Shown: positions 1-5,607, counted from the stretch's first letter. The stretch is DNA of 6,636 bases from Pseudomonadota bacterium (GCA_021808205.1 JAKBCD010000109.1:1-6636), one strand, 5' to 3'. The notes: generated by a model from the sequence alone, not told the origin. Numbers and translations: made by a program.

Positions 1-684
1 CGGCTGGCGGGGCGGCAGTCCATCACGCAGGGCAAGGCGTTCAAGGACGGGCTGGTGGAAATTCAGGATGAGGGCAGCCAGCTGATCGCCCTGCAGGTGG
101 ATGCGCGGCCGGGGATGCAGGTGGTGGATTACTGCGCCGGGGCGGGTGGCAAGACGCTGGCCATGGCCATGGCCATGGAGAATAAGGGGCATATCGTCGC
201 CTGCGATACCTCGGCGCCGCGGCTGGAGGGGGCGATTAAGCGGTTGCGCCGGGCGGGCGTGCATAATGCCGAGCAGCATCTGCTGGGGGAGCCGGGGGAT
301 AAATGGAGCAAGCGGCAGGCAGGGCGGTTTGACCGCGTGCTGGTGGATGCGCCCTGCACCGGCACCGGCACCTGGCGGCGCAACCCGGATGCGCGGACGC
401 GGCTGAGCGAGAGCGACCTGGACGAGCTGGTGGCCAAGCAGGCGATGATTCTGGACCAGGCGCAAAAACTGACCAAACCGGGCGGGAAACTGGTATACGC
501 GACATGCTCGTTGCTCGGTGAGGAAAATGAGGGGCAGGTGGAGGCGTTCTTGGCGCGGTATCCGATGTTCAAGCTGCGGGAGATAGAGGCGCCGGAGGCG
601 CTGCGGGGCAAGTATCTGCGGCTTTCGCCGCGCGCGCAGGGGACGGACGGGTTTTTCGCCGCTGTGCTGGCGCGCGATCCGTGA
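1..684 (+). CDS. RsmB/NOP-family rRNA m5C methyltransferase (5' partial)
   Basis: This is the C-terminal part of an S-adenosylmethionine-dependent RNA (cytosine-5)-methyltransferase of the RsmB/NOP2/Sun family, which modifies 16S rRNA. The frame is open from the first base of the window, so the true start lies upstream; the internal GTG at 55 is not the start. Residues here are counted from the window edge. The SAM-binding motif I is VVDYCAGAGGKT (41-52). Motif IV is DAPCTGTGTWRRNPD, with Cys119 as the family's release cysteine. Motif VI is YATCSLLGEENE, with Cys169 as the catalytic nucleophile. Both family cysteines are therefore present and the enzyme should be active. The N-terminal NusB-like domain that would separate RsmB from RsmF-type relatives is not visible, so no gene symbol is assigned. 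The stop overlaps the next gene by 4 bp (GTGA). A GGCCAT triplicate within motif I's following helix gives Ala-Met repeats. Confidence 0.93.
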   Translation, partial: RLAGRQSITQGKAFKDGLVEIQDEGSQLIALQVDARPGMQVVDYCAGAGGKTLAMAMAMENKGHIVACDTSAPRLEGAIKRLRRAGVHNAEQHLLGEPGDKWSKRQAGRFDRVLVDAPCTGTGTWRRNPDARTRLSESDLDELVAKQAMILDQAQKLTKPGGKLVYATCSLLGEENEGQVEAFLARYPMFKLREIEAPEALRGKYLRLSPRAQGTDGFFAAVLARDP

Positions 685-1214
685 TCGAGATACGGCGCGC
701 GCGCGTGGGGGATGCGCCCGCGATCGCGGCCGTGCATGTGGCGACCTGGCGCAACGCCTATGCGACCCTGCTGCCGGAGGCGTTTCTGGCCGGGCTCTCG
801 GCCGGGCGGCTGGCCTTGCACCATGAGCGCTGCATCCGCATGGGGCGCGGCGTGTTTGTGGCGGTGGAGAGCGAGGCGCTGGGCGCGCCGCTGGTGGTGG
901 GGTTTGCCTCCGCGCGGCGCTGGCACGGCGAAAAGCTGGGCGATGGCGAGGTGGAGATGCTCTACGTGGCCGATGACTGGCAGAATAGCGGGCTGGGCGC
1001 CCGGCTGCTGCGGGCGGCGGGGGGGTATTTGGCGGCTTTGGGGTGCCGATCGGTGTTCATTTGGGTGCTGCATGGCAATCCGGCGGTTTTTTTCTATGAG
1101 CGGCTGGGCGGGCGGCAGCTGGCCAAAGGCAGCACGATGGTGGCCGGAGTGGCGGTGCCGCAGGTCGCCTATGCATGGGATCCGATCGAAACGCTGTTGG
1201 ATGTGGACGCCTGA
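681..1214 (+). CDS. GNAT-family N-acetyltransferase
   Basis: This 177-residue protein is of the GCN5-related N-acetyltransferase fold and transfers acetyl from acetyl-CoA to an amine; the substrate cannot be told. The N-terminus (IEIRRARVGDAPAIAAVHVATWRNAY) is the usual first strand and helices of the family. Motif A follows the strand VEMLYVADDW: Gln101-x-x-Gly104-x-Gly106 is the pyrophosphate-binding Q-x-x-G-x-G loop. Motif B is NPAVFFYERLGG, with Asn133 and Tyr139 in the positions usually involved in CoA contact and catalysis. The GTG start at 681 overlaps the stop of the upstream RNA methyltransferase (GTGA), which indicates translational coupling, and the family alignment begins right there. 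guaA follows after 17 bp, so the three genes are probably co-transcribed. GNAT proteins that modify ribosomal proteins exist, but nothing here shows that role. Confidence 0.9.
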   Translation: MIEIRRARVGDAPAIAAVHVATWRNAYATLLPEAFLAGLSAGRLALHHERCIRMGRGVFVAVESEALGAPLVVGFASARRWHGEKLGDGEVEMLYVADDWQNSGLGARLLRAAGGYLAALGCRSVFIWVLHGNPAVFFYERLGGRQLAKGSTMVAGVAVPQVAYAWDPIETLLDVDA

Positions 1215-1231
1215 TGGGCTAGCAGCACAGC

Positions 1232-2782
1232 ATGCACACACAAAAGATTCTGATCCTCGATTTTGGTAGCCAGGTTACGCAGCTGATCGCCCGCAGGGTG
1301 CGCGAAAGCGGGGTGTATTGCGAGATACTCCCCTTCAACGCCGACCCGGCGCGGATTGCCGCCTTTGGCGCCAGCGGCATTATTCTCTCCGGCGGGCCGG
1401 CCAGCGTGGCCGATGAGGGCTCGCCGCGCGCGCCGGATTATGTGTTCACCGCCGGGGTGCCGGTGCTGGGCATATGCTACGGGCAGATGGTGATGTGCGC
1501 GCAGCTGGGCGGCGATGTGAAGGGTGCGGAGATACGCGAGTTTGGCCGCGCCTATGTGGATGTGGTGGAGGATTGCACCCTTTTTGACGGCGCCTGGGTG
1601 AAGGGCGCGCGCGAGCAGGTGTGGATGAGCCATGGCGACCATATCTCCGCGCCGCCGCTGGGGTTTCGCACCGTCGCGGTCTCGGAGGGGGCGCCGTTCG
1701 CGATGATCGCGGATGATGCGCGCAGGTTCTACGGGCTGATGTTCCACCCCGAGGTGGTGCATACCCCGCACGGCGCGCAGCTGCTGCGCAATTTCACGCA
1801 CAAGGTGTGCGGGCTGGCGGGCGACTGGACGATGGCCGGGTTCCGGCAGGCGGAGATCGCGAAAATCCGCGCGCAGGTGGGCACCGGCAAGGTGATTTGC
1901 GGGCTCTCCGGCGGGGTGGACAGCTCGGTGGCGGCGGCGTTGATCCATGAGGCGATCGGCGAGCAGCTGACCTGCATTTTCGTCGACCACGGCTTGCTGC
2001 GGGCCGGTGAGGCCGAGGAAGTGGTGCGGGTGTTCGGCCAGCAGTTCAATATCCGGCTGATCCATCGCGATGCCTCGGAGCTGTTCCTGGGGCAGCTGGC
2101 GGGGGTGAGCGACCCGGAGCAGAAGCGCAAGATCATCGGGCGGTTGTTCATCGAGGTGTTCGATGAGGAAGCCACCAAGCTCGGCGGGGCGGATTTTCTG
2201 GCGCAGGGGACGCTGTATCCGGATGTGATCGAATCCGTGAGCGCGCTGGGGGGGCCGTCGGTCACCATCAAATCGCACCATAATGTCGGCGGGCTGCCGG
2301 AATTCATGAAGCTCAAGCTGGTGGAGCCGCTGCGCGAATTGTTCAAGGACGAGGTGCGCGCGCTGGGCCGCGAGCTGGGGCTGCCGGAGACGATCGTGGG
2401 ACGGCATCCGTTCCCCGGGCCGGGGCTGGCGATTCGGGTGCTGGGGCCGGTGAGCCGCGCGAGCGTGGAGATTTTGCAGAAGGCGGATGCGATCTATCTG
2501 GAGGAGATCCGCGCGGCCGGGCTTTATGATGCGATCTGGCAGGCGTTCGCGGTGCTGCTGCCGGTGAAGTCAGTCGGCGTGATGGGCGATGGGCGGACCT
2601 ATGACCAGGTGTGCGCGCTGCGGGCGGTGACCAGCACGGATGGCATGACGGCGGATATCTATCCGTTTGACATGGCGTTTCTCTCGCGCGTCTCGAACCG
2701 GATTGTGAATGAGGTGCGCGGGATCAACCGCGTGACCTATGACATCACCAGCAAGCCGCCGGGGACGATTGAGTGGGAATGA
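1232..2782 (+). CDS. guaA: GMP synthase (glutamine-hydrolysing)
   Basis: Cytosolic enzyme of purine synthesis that converts XMP to GMP using ATP and glutamine. It is 516 residues, close to the usual length. The N-terminal class I glutamine amidotransferase domain begins [20 protein letters not shown] and has the triad Cys82 (GICYGQ), His172 and Glu174 (FHPE). The ATP-pyrophosphatase domain carries the P-loop SGGVDSS at 226-232. The C-terminal dimerisation domain contains [16 protein letters not shown] and ends PPGTIEWE, the standard family terminus. The ATG at 1232 fits the family start, although no clear Shine-Dalgarno precedes it, in keeping with read-through from the gene 17 bp upstream. 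The last codons, ATT GAG TGG GAA TGA, appear to have been supplied by an integrated element: a second copy of this end, ATC GAG TGG GAG TAG, stands at 5709-5723. The protein sequence is unchanged by the exchange. Transcription should stop at the hairpin at 2831-2854. Confidence 0.98.
   Translation: MHTQKILILDFGSQVTQLIARRVRESGVYCEILPFNADPARIAAFGASGIILSGGPASVADEGSPRAPDYVFTAGVPVLGICYGQMVMCAQLGGDVKGAEIREFGRAYVDVVEDCTLFDGAWVKGAREQVWMSHGDHISAPPLGFRTVAVSEGAPFAMIADDARRFYGLMFHPEVVHTPHGAQLLRNFTHKVCGLAGDWTMAGFRQAEIAKIRAQVGTGKVICGLSGGVDSSVAAALIHEAIGEQLTCIFVDHGLLRAGEAEEVVRVFGQQFNIRLIHRDASELFLGQLAGVSDPEQKRKIIGRLFIEVFDEEATKLGGADFLAQGTLYPDVIESVSALGGPSVTIKSHHNVGGLPEFMKLKLVEPLRELFKDEVRALGRELGLPETIVGRHPFPGPGLAIRVLGPVSRASVEILQKADAIYLEEIRAAGLYDAIWQAFAVLLPVKSVGVMGDGRTYDQVCALRAVTSTDGMTADIYPFDMAFLSRVSNRIVNEVRGINRVTYDITSKPPGTIEWE
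2768..2782 (+). repeat. Left attachment-type repeat (guaA 3' end)
   Basis: ATTGAGTGGGAATGA, the last four codons and stop of guaA. It matches 5709-5723 (ATCGAGTGGGAGTAG) with eight consecutive identical bases (GAGTGGGA) and the same translation, Ile-Glu-Trp-Glu-stop. It is read as the left integration junction, with recombination inside the shared GAGTGGGA. Confidence 0.75.
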
Positions 2783-2788
2783 TCCCAC
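2773..2788. repeat. Inverted repeat across the guaA stop codon, candidate recombinase core site
   Basis: GTGGGA (2773-2778) and TCCCAC (2783-2788) are perfect inverted copies separated by ATGA. Read with five-base arms, the spacer is six bases. Tyrosine recombinases bind two inverted core sites around a short overlap region of about 6-8 bp, so this is a candidate core site; the left half is guaA coding sequence and the right half belongs to the island. The displaced copy at 5712 lacks the inverted partner, as expected if the partner came with the element. Confidence 0.5.
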
Positions 2789-2790
2789 GT

Positions 2791-2816
2791 CTGGCATAGG
2801 CTGGCACCAACCGGCA
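2791..2816 (+). repeat. Three 10-bp-phased CTGGCA-like repeats, candidate integrase arm sites
   Basis: CTGGCA at 2791, CTGGCAC at 2801 and CCGGCAC at 2811 begin exactly 10 bases apart, one turn of B-DNA, and lie 3-28 bp inside the left junction. A fourth CTGGCAC occurs at 2876, inside the integrase remnant. Such arrays next to an attachment core are typical of arm-type integrase or excisionase sites; the assignment is by position and pattern only. Confidence 0.4.
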
Positions 2817-2830
2817 CAAGACCAACGATA

Positions 2831-2854
2831 AGCCCCTGTAAAAAGGGGTTTTTT
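2831..2854 (+). terminator. Intrinsic terminator downstream of guaA
   Basis: CCCCT (2833-2837) pairs with AGGGG (2844-2848) around a six-base loop, and the stem can be lengthened by a G-T and two A-T pairs at 2830-2832. It is followed by six T (2849-2854). It lies on the island side of the left junction, so the element supplies the terminator that now ends guaA transcription and would insulate the restriction-modification operon from it. Confidence 0.75.
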
Positions 2855-2861
2855 CGTATCT

Positions 2862-2930
2862 ATACCTCGCATCGTCTGGCACCACAAGGTGAATGACCGG
2901 GATGGCCTCTATGTGGCTGTTACGCCACGC
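2862..2930 (+). pseudogene. Remnant of a tyrosine integrase N-terminus
   Basis: About 23 codons read IPRIV followed by WHHKVNDRDGLYVAVTPR. The pattern K-x-N/D-D-x-x-GLYV-x-VTP is that of the N-terminal arm-DNA-binding (DUF4102-like) domain of P4-type tyrosine integrases, where a conserved FxYDYRxNGRRE-type strand normally follows. Here the similarity stops at about 2930 and the frame runs on into unrelated codons to a stop at 3006-3008. The first codon is ATA where a start ATG would be expected (ATA CCT CGC). Position fits: integrases of guaA islands are encoded right next to the attachment site and point away from guaA. It has neither start nor catalytic domain and cannot be functional. Family recognition is from memory of the motif, so moderate confidence. 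Confidence 0.55.
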
Positions 2931-2980
2931 CAAAGCTCATCGTTGGGGTCCTGCAAACCATTCTCCTGCGAAGTTTTCAT
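2909..2980 (-). CDS. Short minus-strand ORF with strong ribosome binding site (probably gene fragment)
   Basis: On the minus strand a perfect AAGGAG (plus positions 2990-2995) stands 9 bases before an ATG (plus 2978-2980). The frame then codes 23 residues, beginning MKTSQENGLQDPNDELW, to a TAG at plus 2909-2911. The Shine-Dalgarno lies in the last codons of the serine recombinase remnant, so this looks like the start of the gene that followed the recombinase in its source replicon, cut off at the junction with the integrase remnant near 2930. It matches nothing I recognise and is probably not a functional gene. Confidence 0.3.
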   Translation of the reverse strand: MKTSQENGLQDPNDELWRGVTAT

Positions 2981-2986
2981 TTTGTG

Positions 2987-3076
2987 CTACTCCTTCCCCA
3001 AGGCCTGATAGAGGGTCGCTCAATGCACCCCGAGCAGACTGGCGGCCTCGGGAGATATTCTGCAACACACGCCGGA
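2987..3076 (-). pseudogene. Remnant of a serine recombinase (resolvase) C-terminal helix-turn-helix
   Basis: Read on the minus strand, 3076 down to 2987 gives ISPEAASLLGVH, an in-frame TGA, then ATLYQALGKE and a TAG stop. The pattern AAxLLGVxRATLYxAL is the C-terminal DNA-binding helix-turn-helix of resolvase/invertase-type serine recombinases, in which an arginine normally stands where the TGA is; CGA to TGA is a single transition. The catalytic domain is missing: upstream codons lose all resemblance beyond about 3076, where the regulatory region of the restriction-modification operon begins. It is a dead fragment and shows that the segment was once near a second recombination system, for example a transposon or plasmid resolvase gene. 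Other helix-turn-helix proteins with similar ends cannot be ruled out. Confidence 0.5.
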
Positions 3077-3092
3077 TAAAAAATCCTCCATT

Positions 3093-3120
3093 TCATGGAT
3101 ACACAAGCGTGTATCCATGA
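3093..3120. promoter_or_regulatory. Perfect 12-bp-arm palindrome, candidate RHH operator
   Basis: TCATGGATACAC (3093-3104) and GTGTATCCATGA (3109-3120) are exact inverted copies around AAGC. The site ends 15 bp before the ATG of the RHH gene. Its last bases run into the only Shine-Dalgarno-like sequence, GAGG at 3119-3122 (13 bases from the ATG, longer than usual). RHH proteins typically bind short inverted repeats in their own promoters, so an autoregulatory operator is the simplest reading. If transcription starts upstream it could instead form a strong hairpin in the mRNA leader. I see no convincing -35/-10 pair around it. Confidence 0.7.
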
Positions 3121-3135
3121 GGTACCATCGCACTT

Positions 3136-3354
3136 ATGTCGAGCAAAGACGTTGGCCTCCGTATCCGTGTCGAAAAGGAACTCCGTGAGGCGTTCCAAGG
3201 GGCATGTCTCGCTGAAAACCGGGGCGCGTCGGAGGTGCTGCGCGAGTTCATGCAGGTGTTTGTCGATAGACACCAACATGGCTTGCAACCAGACATGTTC
3301 GCAGCGTCGGCAACTCAAACGCCACGTCAATCAACGAAGAGAAAAGCGATATGA
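3136..3354 (+). CDS. Small ribbon-helix-helix DNA-binding protein, likely operon regulator
   Basis: This 72-residue protein has the layout of the RHH (CopG/Arc/ParD-like) fold: a basic strand VGLRIRV (6-12), helix A from Glu13 to about Glu27, the turn NRGAS (28-32), and helix B from about Ala31 to His46 (SEVLREFMQVFVDRH). The C-terminal 25 residues are polar, basic at the end, and probably disordered. RHH proteins dimerise and insert the strand into the major groove. It is the first gene of the operon: its TGA overlaps the ATG of the methyltransferase by 4 bp (ATGA). With the perfect palindrome upstream, the likely job is to repress or time expression of the restriction-modification genes. 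The familiar controller (C) proteins of such systems are helix-turn-helix proteins, not RHH. An antitoxin role is the alternative, but no toxin gene is next to it. Confidence 0.75.
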   Translation: MSSKDVGLRIRVEKELREAFQGACLAENRGASEVLREFMQVFVDRHQHGLQPDMFAASATQTPRQSTKRKAI

Positions 3355-4598
3355 CCCAATTCAATGTTTTGGAAAAGTACGCTGGGGCAGAGCGACTGAC
3401 TTCGCTAGATTTGTTTGCCGGCGCTGGCGGACTGTCCGAAGGACTGCGCGAAGCTGGGTTCGAGTCGCTTTATGCTAATGAGATTTCTCTGCGCTATGCA
3501 CAAACTTATGCCACCAACCACCCGGGCACGCATGTCGATAGCCGGGACATTCGCAAGGTCGATGCGCGCAAAGTGCGCAGCCTACTGGGGTTGAAGCGCG
3601 GCGAATTGGATTTGATCGCTGGTGGCCCGCCCTGCCAAGGCTTTTCCATTAATGCGCCCAAACGCTCTACCGAGGATTCGCGGAACCACCTTTTCCGCGA
3701 ATACCTGCGGTTCGTGACCGAGTTTCAGCCCCGGACGGTCATGATCGAGAATGTCCCCGGCATGGTGTCGTTTGAAGGCGGCGCAACGCTGGACGCAATT
3801 CTCGAATCGCTCAAACGCCTTGGCTATGACGCCGATGTGCGCATCCTGTATGCGCCCCATTACGGCATTCCGCAAACCCGCTGGCGCACTATCATCCTGG
3901 GCGGACGGAACGGCCTAGACCCGCAGGCGCTATTCCCGGAACCGCTGCGCCAAGCGCCGATGCGGGTGAATTTTACCGCGCAATTCGCGGGCAAGAATTT
4001 GGTGAATTTGCCTCGCTCATTGGAACTACCTTCGCATGTTACGGTCAGGGACGCCATCGGAGACTTGCCGACTCTACGTAACGGAGAGATTGGCGAACTC
4101 GTCAAAGATTACCGGCACCCGGCCGATAATCCGTATCAGCAATTGATGCGGGTGGCTTCAACAGGCGTGACGTGCCACGAGGCAGCGCGGTTGAGCAAGA
4201 TCAACCTTGAACGTATGACGCACATCCCGCCGGGCGGGAACTGGACGGACATTCCCGAGGCCCTGCTGCCACGTGGGATGCGCAGAGCACGGCGCAGCGA
4301 CCACACGAAGCGCTACGGGAGGGTCAATCCTGACGGTCTTGCTTCCACCATTCTGACCAAGTGTGATCCCCATTGGGGCGCTTACTTCCATTACGAGCAG
4401 GACAGGGCTTTTACCGTGCGCGAAGCGGCGCGCATCCAGTCCTTTCCGGATACCTACATTTTCTGTGGGTCGCGGGTTGAGCAATACGAACAAGTAGGTA
4501 ACGCTGTGCCGCCGTTACTGGGCGCTGCCGTCGGGCGGGCTATTGCCCATGTTCTGAGGAATGACACTAAAAAAGAGCGCAAAGCAGGGGCAGCATAG
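3351..4598 (+). CDS. C5-cytosine DNA methyltransferase of a type II restriction-modification system
   Basis: This 415-residue enzyme methylates carbon 5 of a cytosine in a DNA target using SAM and so protects the host from the partner nuclease. The motifs appear in canonical order: I, SLDLFAGAGGLSEGL (from Ser18); IV, GGPPCQGFS with catalytic Cys95; VI, ENVPG with Glu133; VIII, QTRWR (175-179); IX, REAARIQSFP (357-366); X, GNAVPP (383-388). The stretch between VIII and IX, about 180 residues, holds the target recognition domain, so the target sequence cannot be read off by eye. There is no N-terminal extension that could act as an autoregulatory helix-turn-helix; motif I starts at residue 18. 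The ATG overlaps the RHH stop (ATGA), which points to translational coupling, and its TAG shares one base with the endonuclease start. Codon use is markedly less G/C-biased than in guaA. Confidence 0.95.
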   Translation: MTQFNVLEKYAGAERLTSLDLFAGAGGLSEGLREAGFESLYANEISLRYAQTYATNHPGTHVDSRDIRKVDARKVRSLLGLKRGELDLIAGGPPCQGFSINAPKRSTEDSRNHLFREYLRFVTEFQPRTVMIENVPGMVSFEGGATLDAILESLKRLGYDADVRILYAPHYGIPQTRWRTIILGGRNGLDPQALFPEPLRQAPMRVNFTAQFAGKNLVNLPRSLELPSHVTVRDAIGDLPTLRNGEIGELVKDYRHPADNPYQQLMRVASTGVTCHEAARLSKINLERMTHIPPGGNWTDIPEALLPRGMRRARRSDHTKRYGRVNPDGLASTILTKCDPHWGAYFHYEQDRAFTVREAARIQSFPDTYIFCGSRVEQYEQVGNAVPPLLGAAVGRAIAHVLRNDTKKERKAGAA

Positions 4599-5500
4599 TG
4601 GCAGGAAAGATTTGGGAGTTTTTCGGTTATCGGTCCGATGACAACTCGGCGGCGGCAGTGACAGCCGCGACGGATAAACAATGCCCCTACTTGTCCGAGG
4701 TGTGCGAAAAGCGGTTGAGTGACGGGGTCATTGCCGGGGTTTGCACCATTAAGCCAGTGACGTCTGGCCCGGTTATTTGCTGTCCTATCCGCTTATACGC
4801 GGACAAATATCGTATCTTGTATGACGTAGCAAAAATCGCGTTTGGGAAAGATTTCGAGCTGATCGCAGGCGGGCAAGCATCGGCACGGGCGAGAGCGAAA
4901 CAAGCGCCTGTCGTGGCGGTGTTCGGCAAACGCTGGGGCGGTGAATTACGCTTGCCGCAAAAGGACGGCGCGGGAAGCTACTTCGTGGATTGGGTACTGG
5001 CCTTGCTAGATGTCAACGGAAAATTGACCGAATTCGTTGCCGTTGAGGTCCAGACCATCGACACAACCGGCAACTACCGCAACGGGCGTGAAGGCTTACT
5101 CACGCCGGAACGAACGAACCCGGCGACTACGGCTGGCTTGAACTGGGAAAACGTCAACAAGCGCATTTTGCCGCAACTGATTTACAAGGGGCAGGTGCTG
5201 CAACGTGAAGCGCTTTGCCGAAAGGGCTTGTTTTTCGTCTGCCCGCAACCGGTTTACACGCGAATCATGGCGCGCCTTGGCGGTGTTGGCGGTTTAATCC
5301 GCTATGCCTTGCAACCAGCGTCGATCACATTTCTTGCTTACGAACACGAGGAGTCGGGACTCATCGACGGGGCCACGGTGCCGCTGAAAGCATTGCCACC
5401 TCACTCGACCACGGTTTACAAGGTCCAAGAGGCGTTTAACAACGTCACTTTGCCCGATGAAAACGTGTATCGAACCGCCATCGAAGCCGCACTTGGGTGA
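4598..5500 (+). CDS. NotI-family type II restriction endonuclease
   Basis: This 300-residue nuclease resembles NotI along its length by recalled comparison. The N-terminus IWEFFGYR matches NotI's IAEFFGHR. A Cys4 cluster follows at Cys29 (CPYL), Cys36, Cys49 (GVC) and Cys62 (ICCP; Cys61 is an extra cysteine), corresponding to the NotI iron-binding fold. The catalytic core GGELRL...Asp131-Trp...Glu150-Val-Gln152-Thr-Ile-Asp matches NotI's GGELSI...FDW...EIQTMD: a PD-(D/E)XK nuclease with Gln in place of the usual Lys. Asn185-Val-Asn-Lys-Arg...YK matches NotI's NVFKR...YK. It is shorter than NotI (roughly 380 residues), mainly at the C-terminal half. The GTG start shares one base with the methyltransferase stop (TAGTG) and has AGGGG (4586-4590) 7 bases upstream. 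It should cut unmethylated DNA at the site of the partner methyltransferase; whether that is GCGGCCGC is unknown. Confidence 0.88.
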   Translation: MAGKIWEFFGYRSDDNSAAAVTAATDKQCPYLSEVCEKRLSDGVIAGVCTIKPVTSGPVICCPIRLYADKYRILYDVAKIAFGKDFELIAGGQASARARAKQAPVVAVFGKRWGGELRLPQKDGAGSYFVDWVLALLDVNGKLTEFVAVEVQTIDTTGNYRNGREGLLTPERTNPATTAGLNWENVNKRILPQLIYKGQVLQREALCRKGLFFVCPQPVYTRIMARLGGVGGLIRYALQPASITFLAYEHEESGLIDGATVPLKALPPHSTTVYKVQEAFNNVTLPDENVYRTAIEAALG

Positions 5501-5607
5501 TGGTGAAGAAAAAAAATCCACGATCTTTGAATGAAGGTTTGGGGTTTCACCCACGTCTGAAGATAGCGTTTTTCTCAGTAGGGCGCGACCATACGTTGCT
5601 TATCTAG
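5500..5607 (+). CDS. Hypothetical 35-residue ORF overlapping the endonuclease stop
   Basis: An ATG at 5500 shares one base with the endonuclease stop (TGATG), the arrangement used for reinitiation in this operon. The frame runs 35 codons to TAG at 5605-5607. It starts MVKKKNPRSLNEGLG and continues GFHPRLKIAFFSVGRDHTLLI. I do not recognise it. It could be a very small fourth gene or the front of a longer gene cut by a deletion before the right island edge. A run of eight A (5509-5516) in codons 4-6 is prone to slippage. The 10-bp repeat also found beside the left junction lies inside it, which argues equally for non-coding att-arm DNA. Confidence 0.35.
   Translation: MVKKKNPRSLNEGLGFHPRLKIAFFSVGRDHTLLI
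5550..5559 (+). repeat. Second copy of CCCACGTCTG found beside the left junction
   Basis: CCCACGTCTG here and at 2784-2793, the latter 2 bp after the guaA stop, are identical, and each is followed within 4 bases by ATAG. The right copy is 153 bp inside the right junction. It may be a recombinase arm site shared by both ends, or a relic of an earlier junction. Confidence 0.4.

Noticed and set aside
129..1241. Minus-strand open frame opposite the rRNA methyltransferase and acetyltransferase (370 codons)
   Set aside because: Spans two well-supported plus-strand genes and has an Arg/Pro/Ser-rich translation without recognisable domains.
1169..2407. Long minus-strand open frame opposite guaA (412 codons)
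   Set aside because: Composition shadow of a GC-rich gene: low-complexity His/Arg/Ala translation, no family motif, and guaA on the plus strand is unmistakable.
2893..3120. Plus-strand frame of 75 codons between guaA and the RHH gene
   Set aside because: Crosses the integrase remnant in the wrong frame, the opposite-strand recombinase remnant and the palindrome; no ribosome binding site or family resemblance.
2783..3135. tRNA gene or CRISPR array in the intergenic stretch
   Set aside because: No cloverleaf or tRNA 3' end is visible, and the repeats are three 10-bp units without spacers; the integration target is a protein gene, not a tRNA.
2977..3330. Minus-strand frame of 117 codons opposite the RHH gene
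   Set aside because: It would run through the operator and the RHH gene; the recombinase-like residues are in a different minus-strand frame.
3095..3478. Plus-strand frame of 127 codons starting within the palindrome
   Set aside because: Overlaps the RHH and methyltransferase genes out of frame; those two have clear domain signatures.
4761..4768. CGTCTGGC inside the endonuclease gene as another arm-type repeat
   Set aside because: It codes part of the endonuclease, lies far from either junction and is short enough to be chance; it is a reminder that single copies of this motif mean little.
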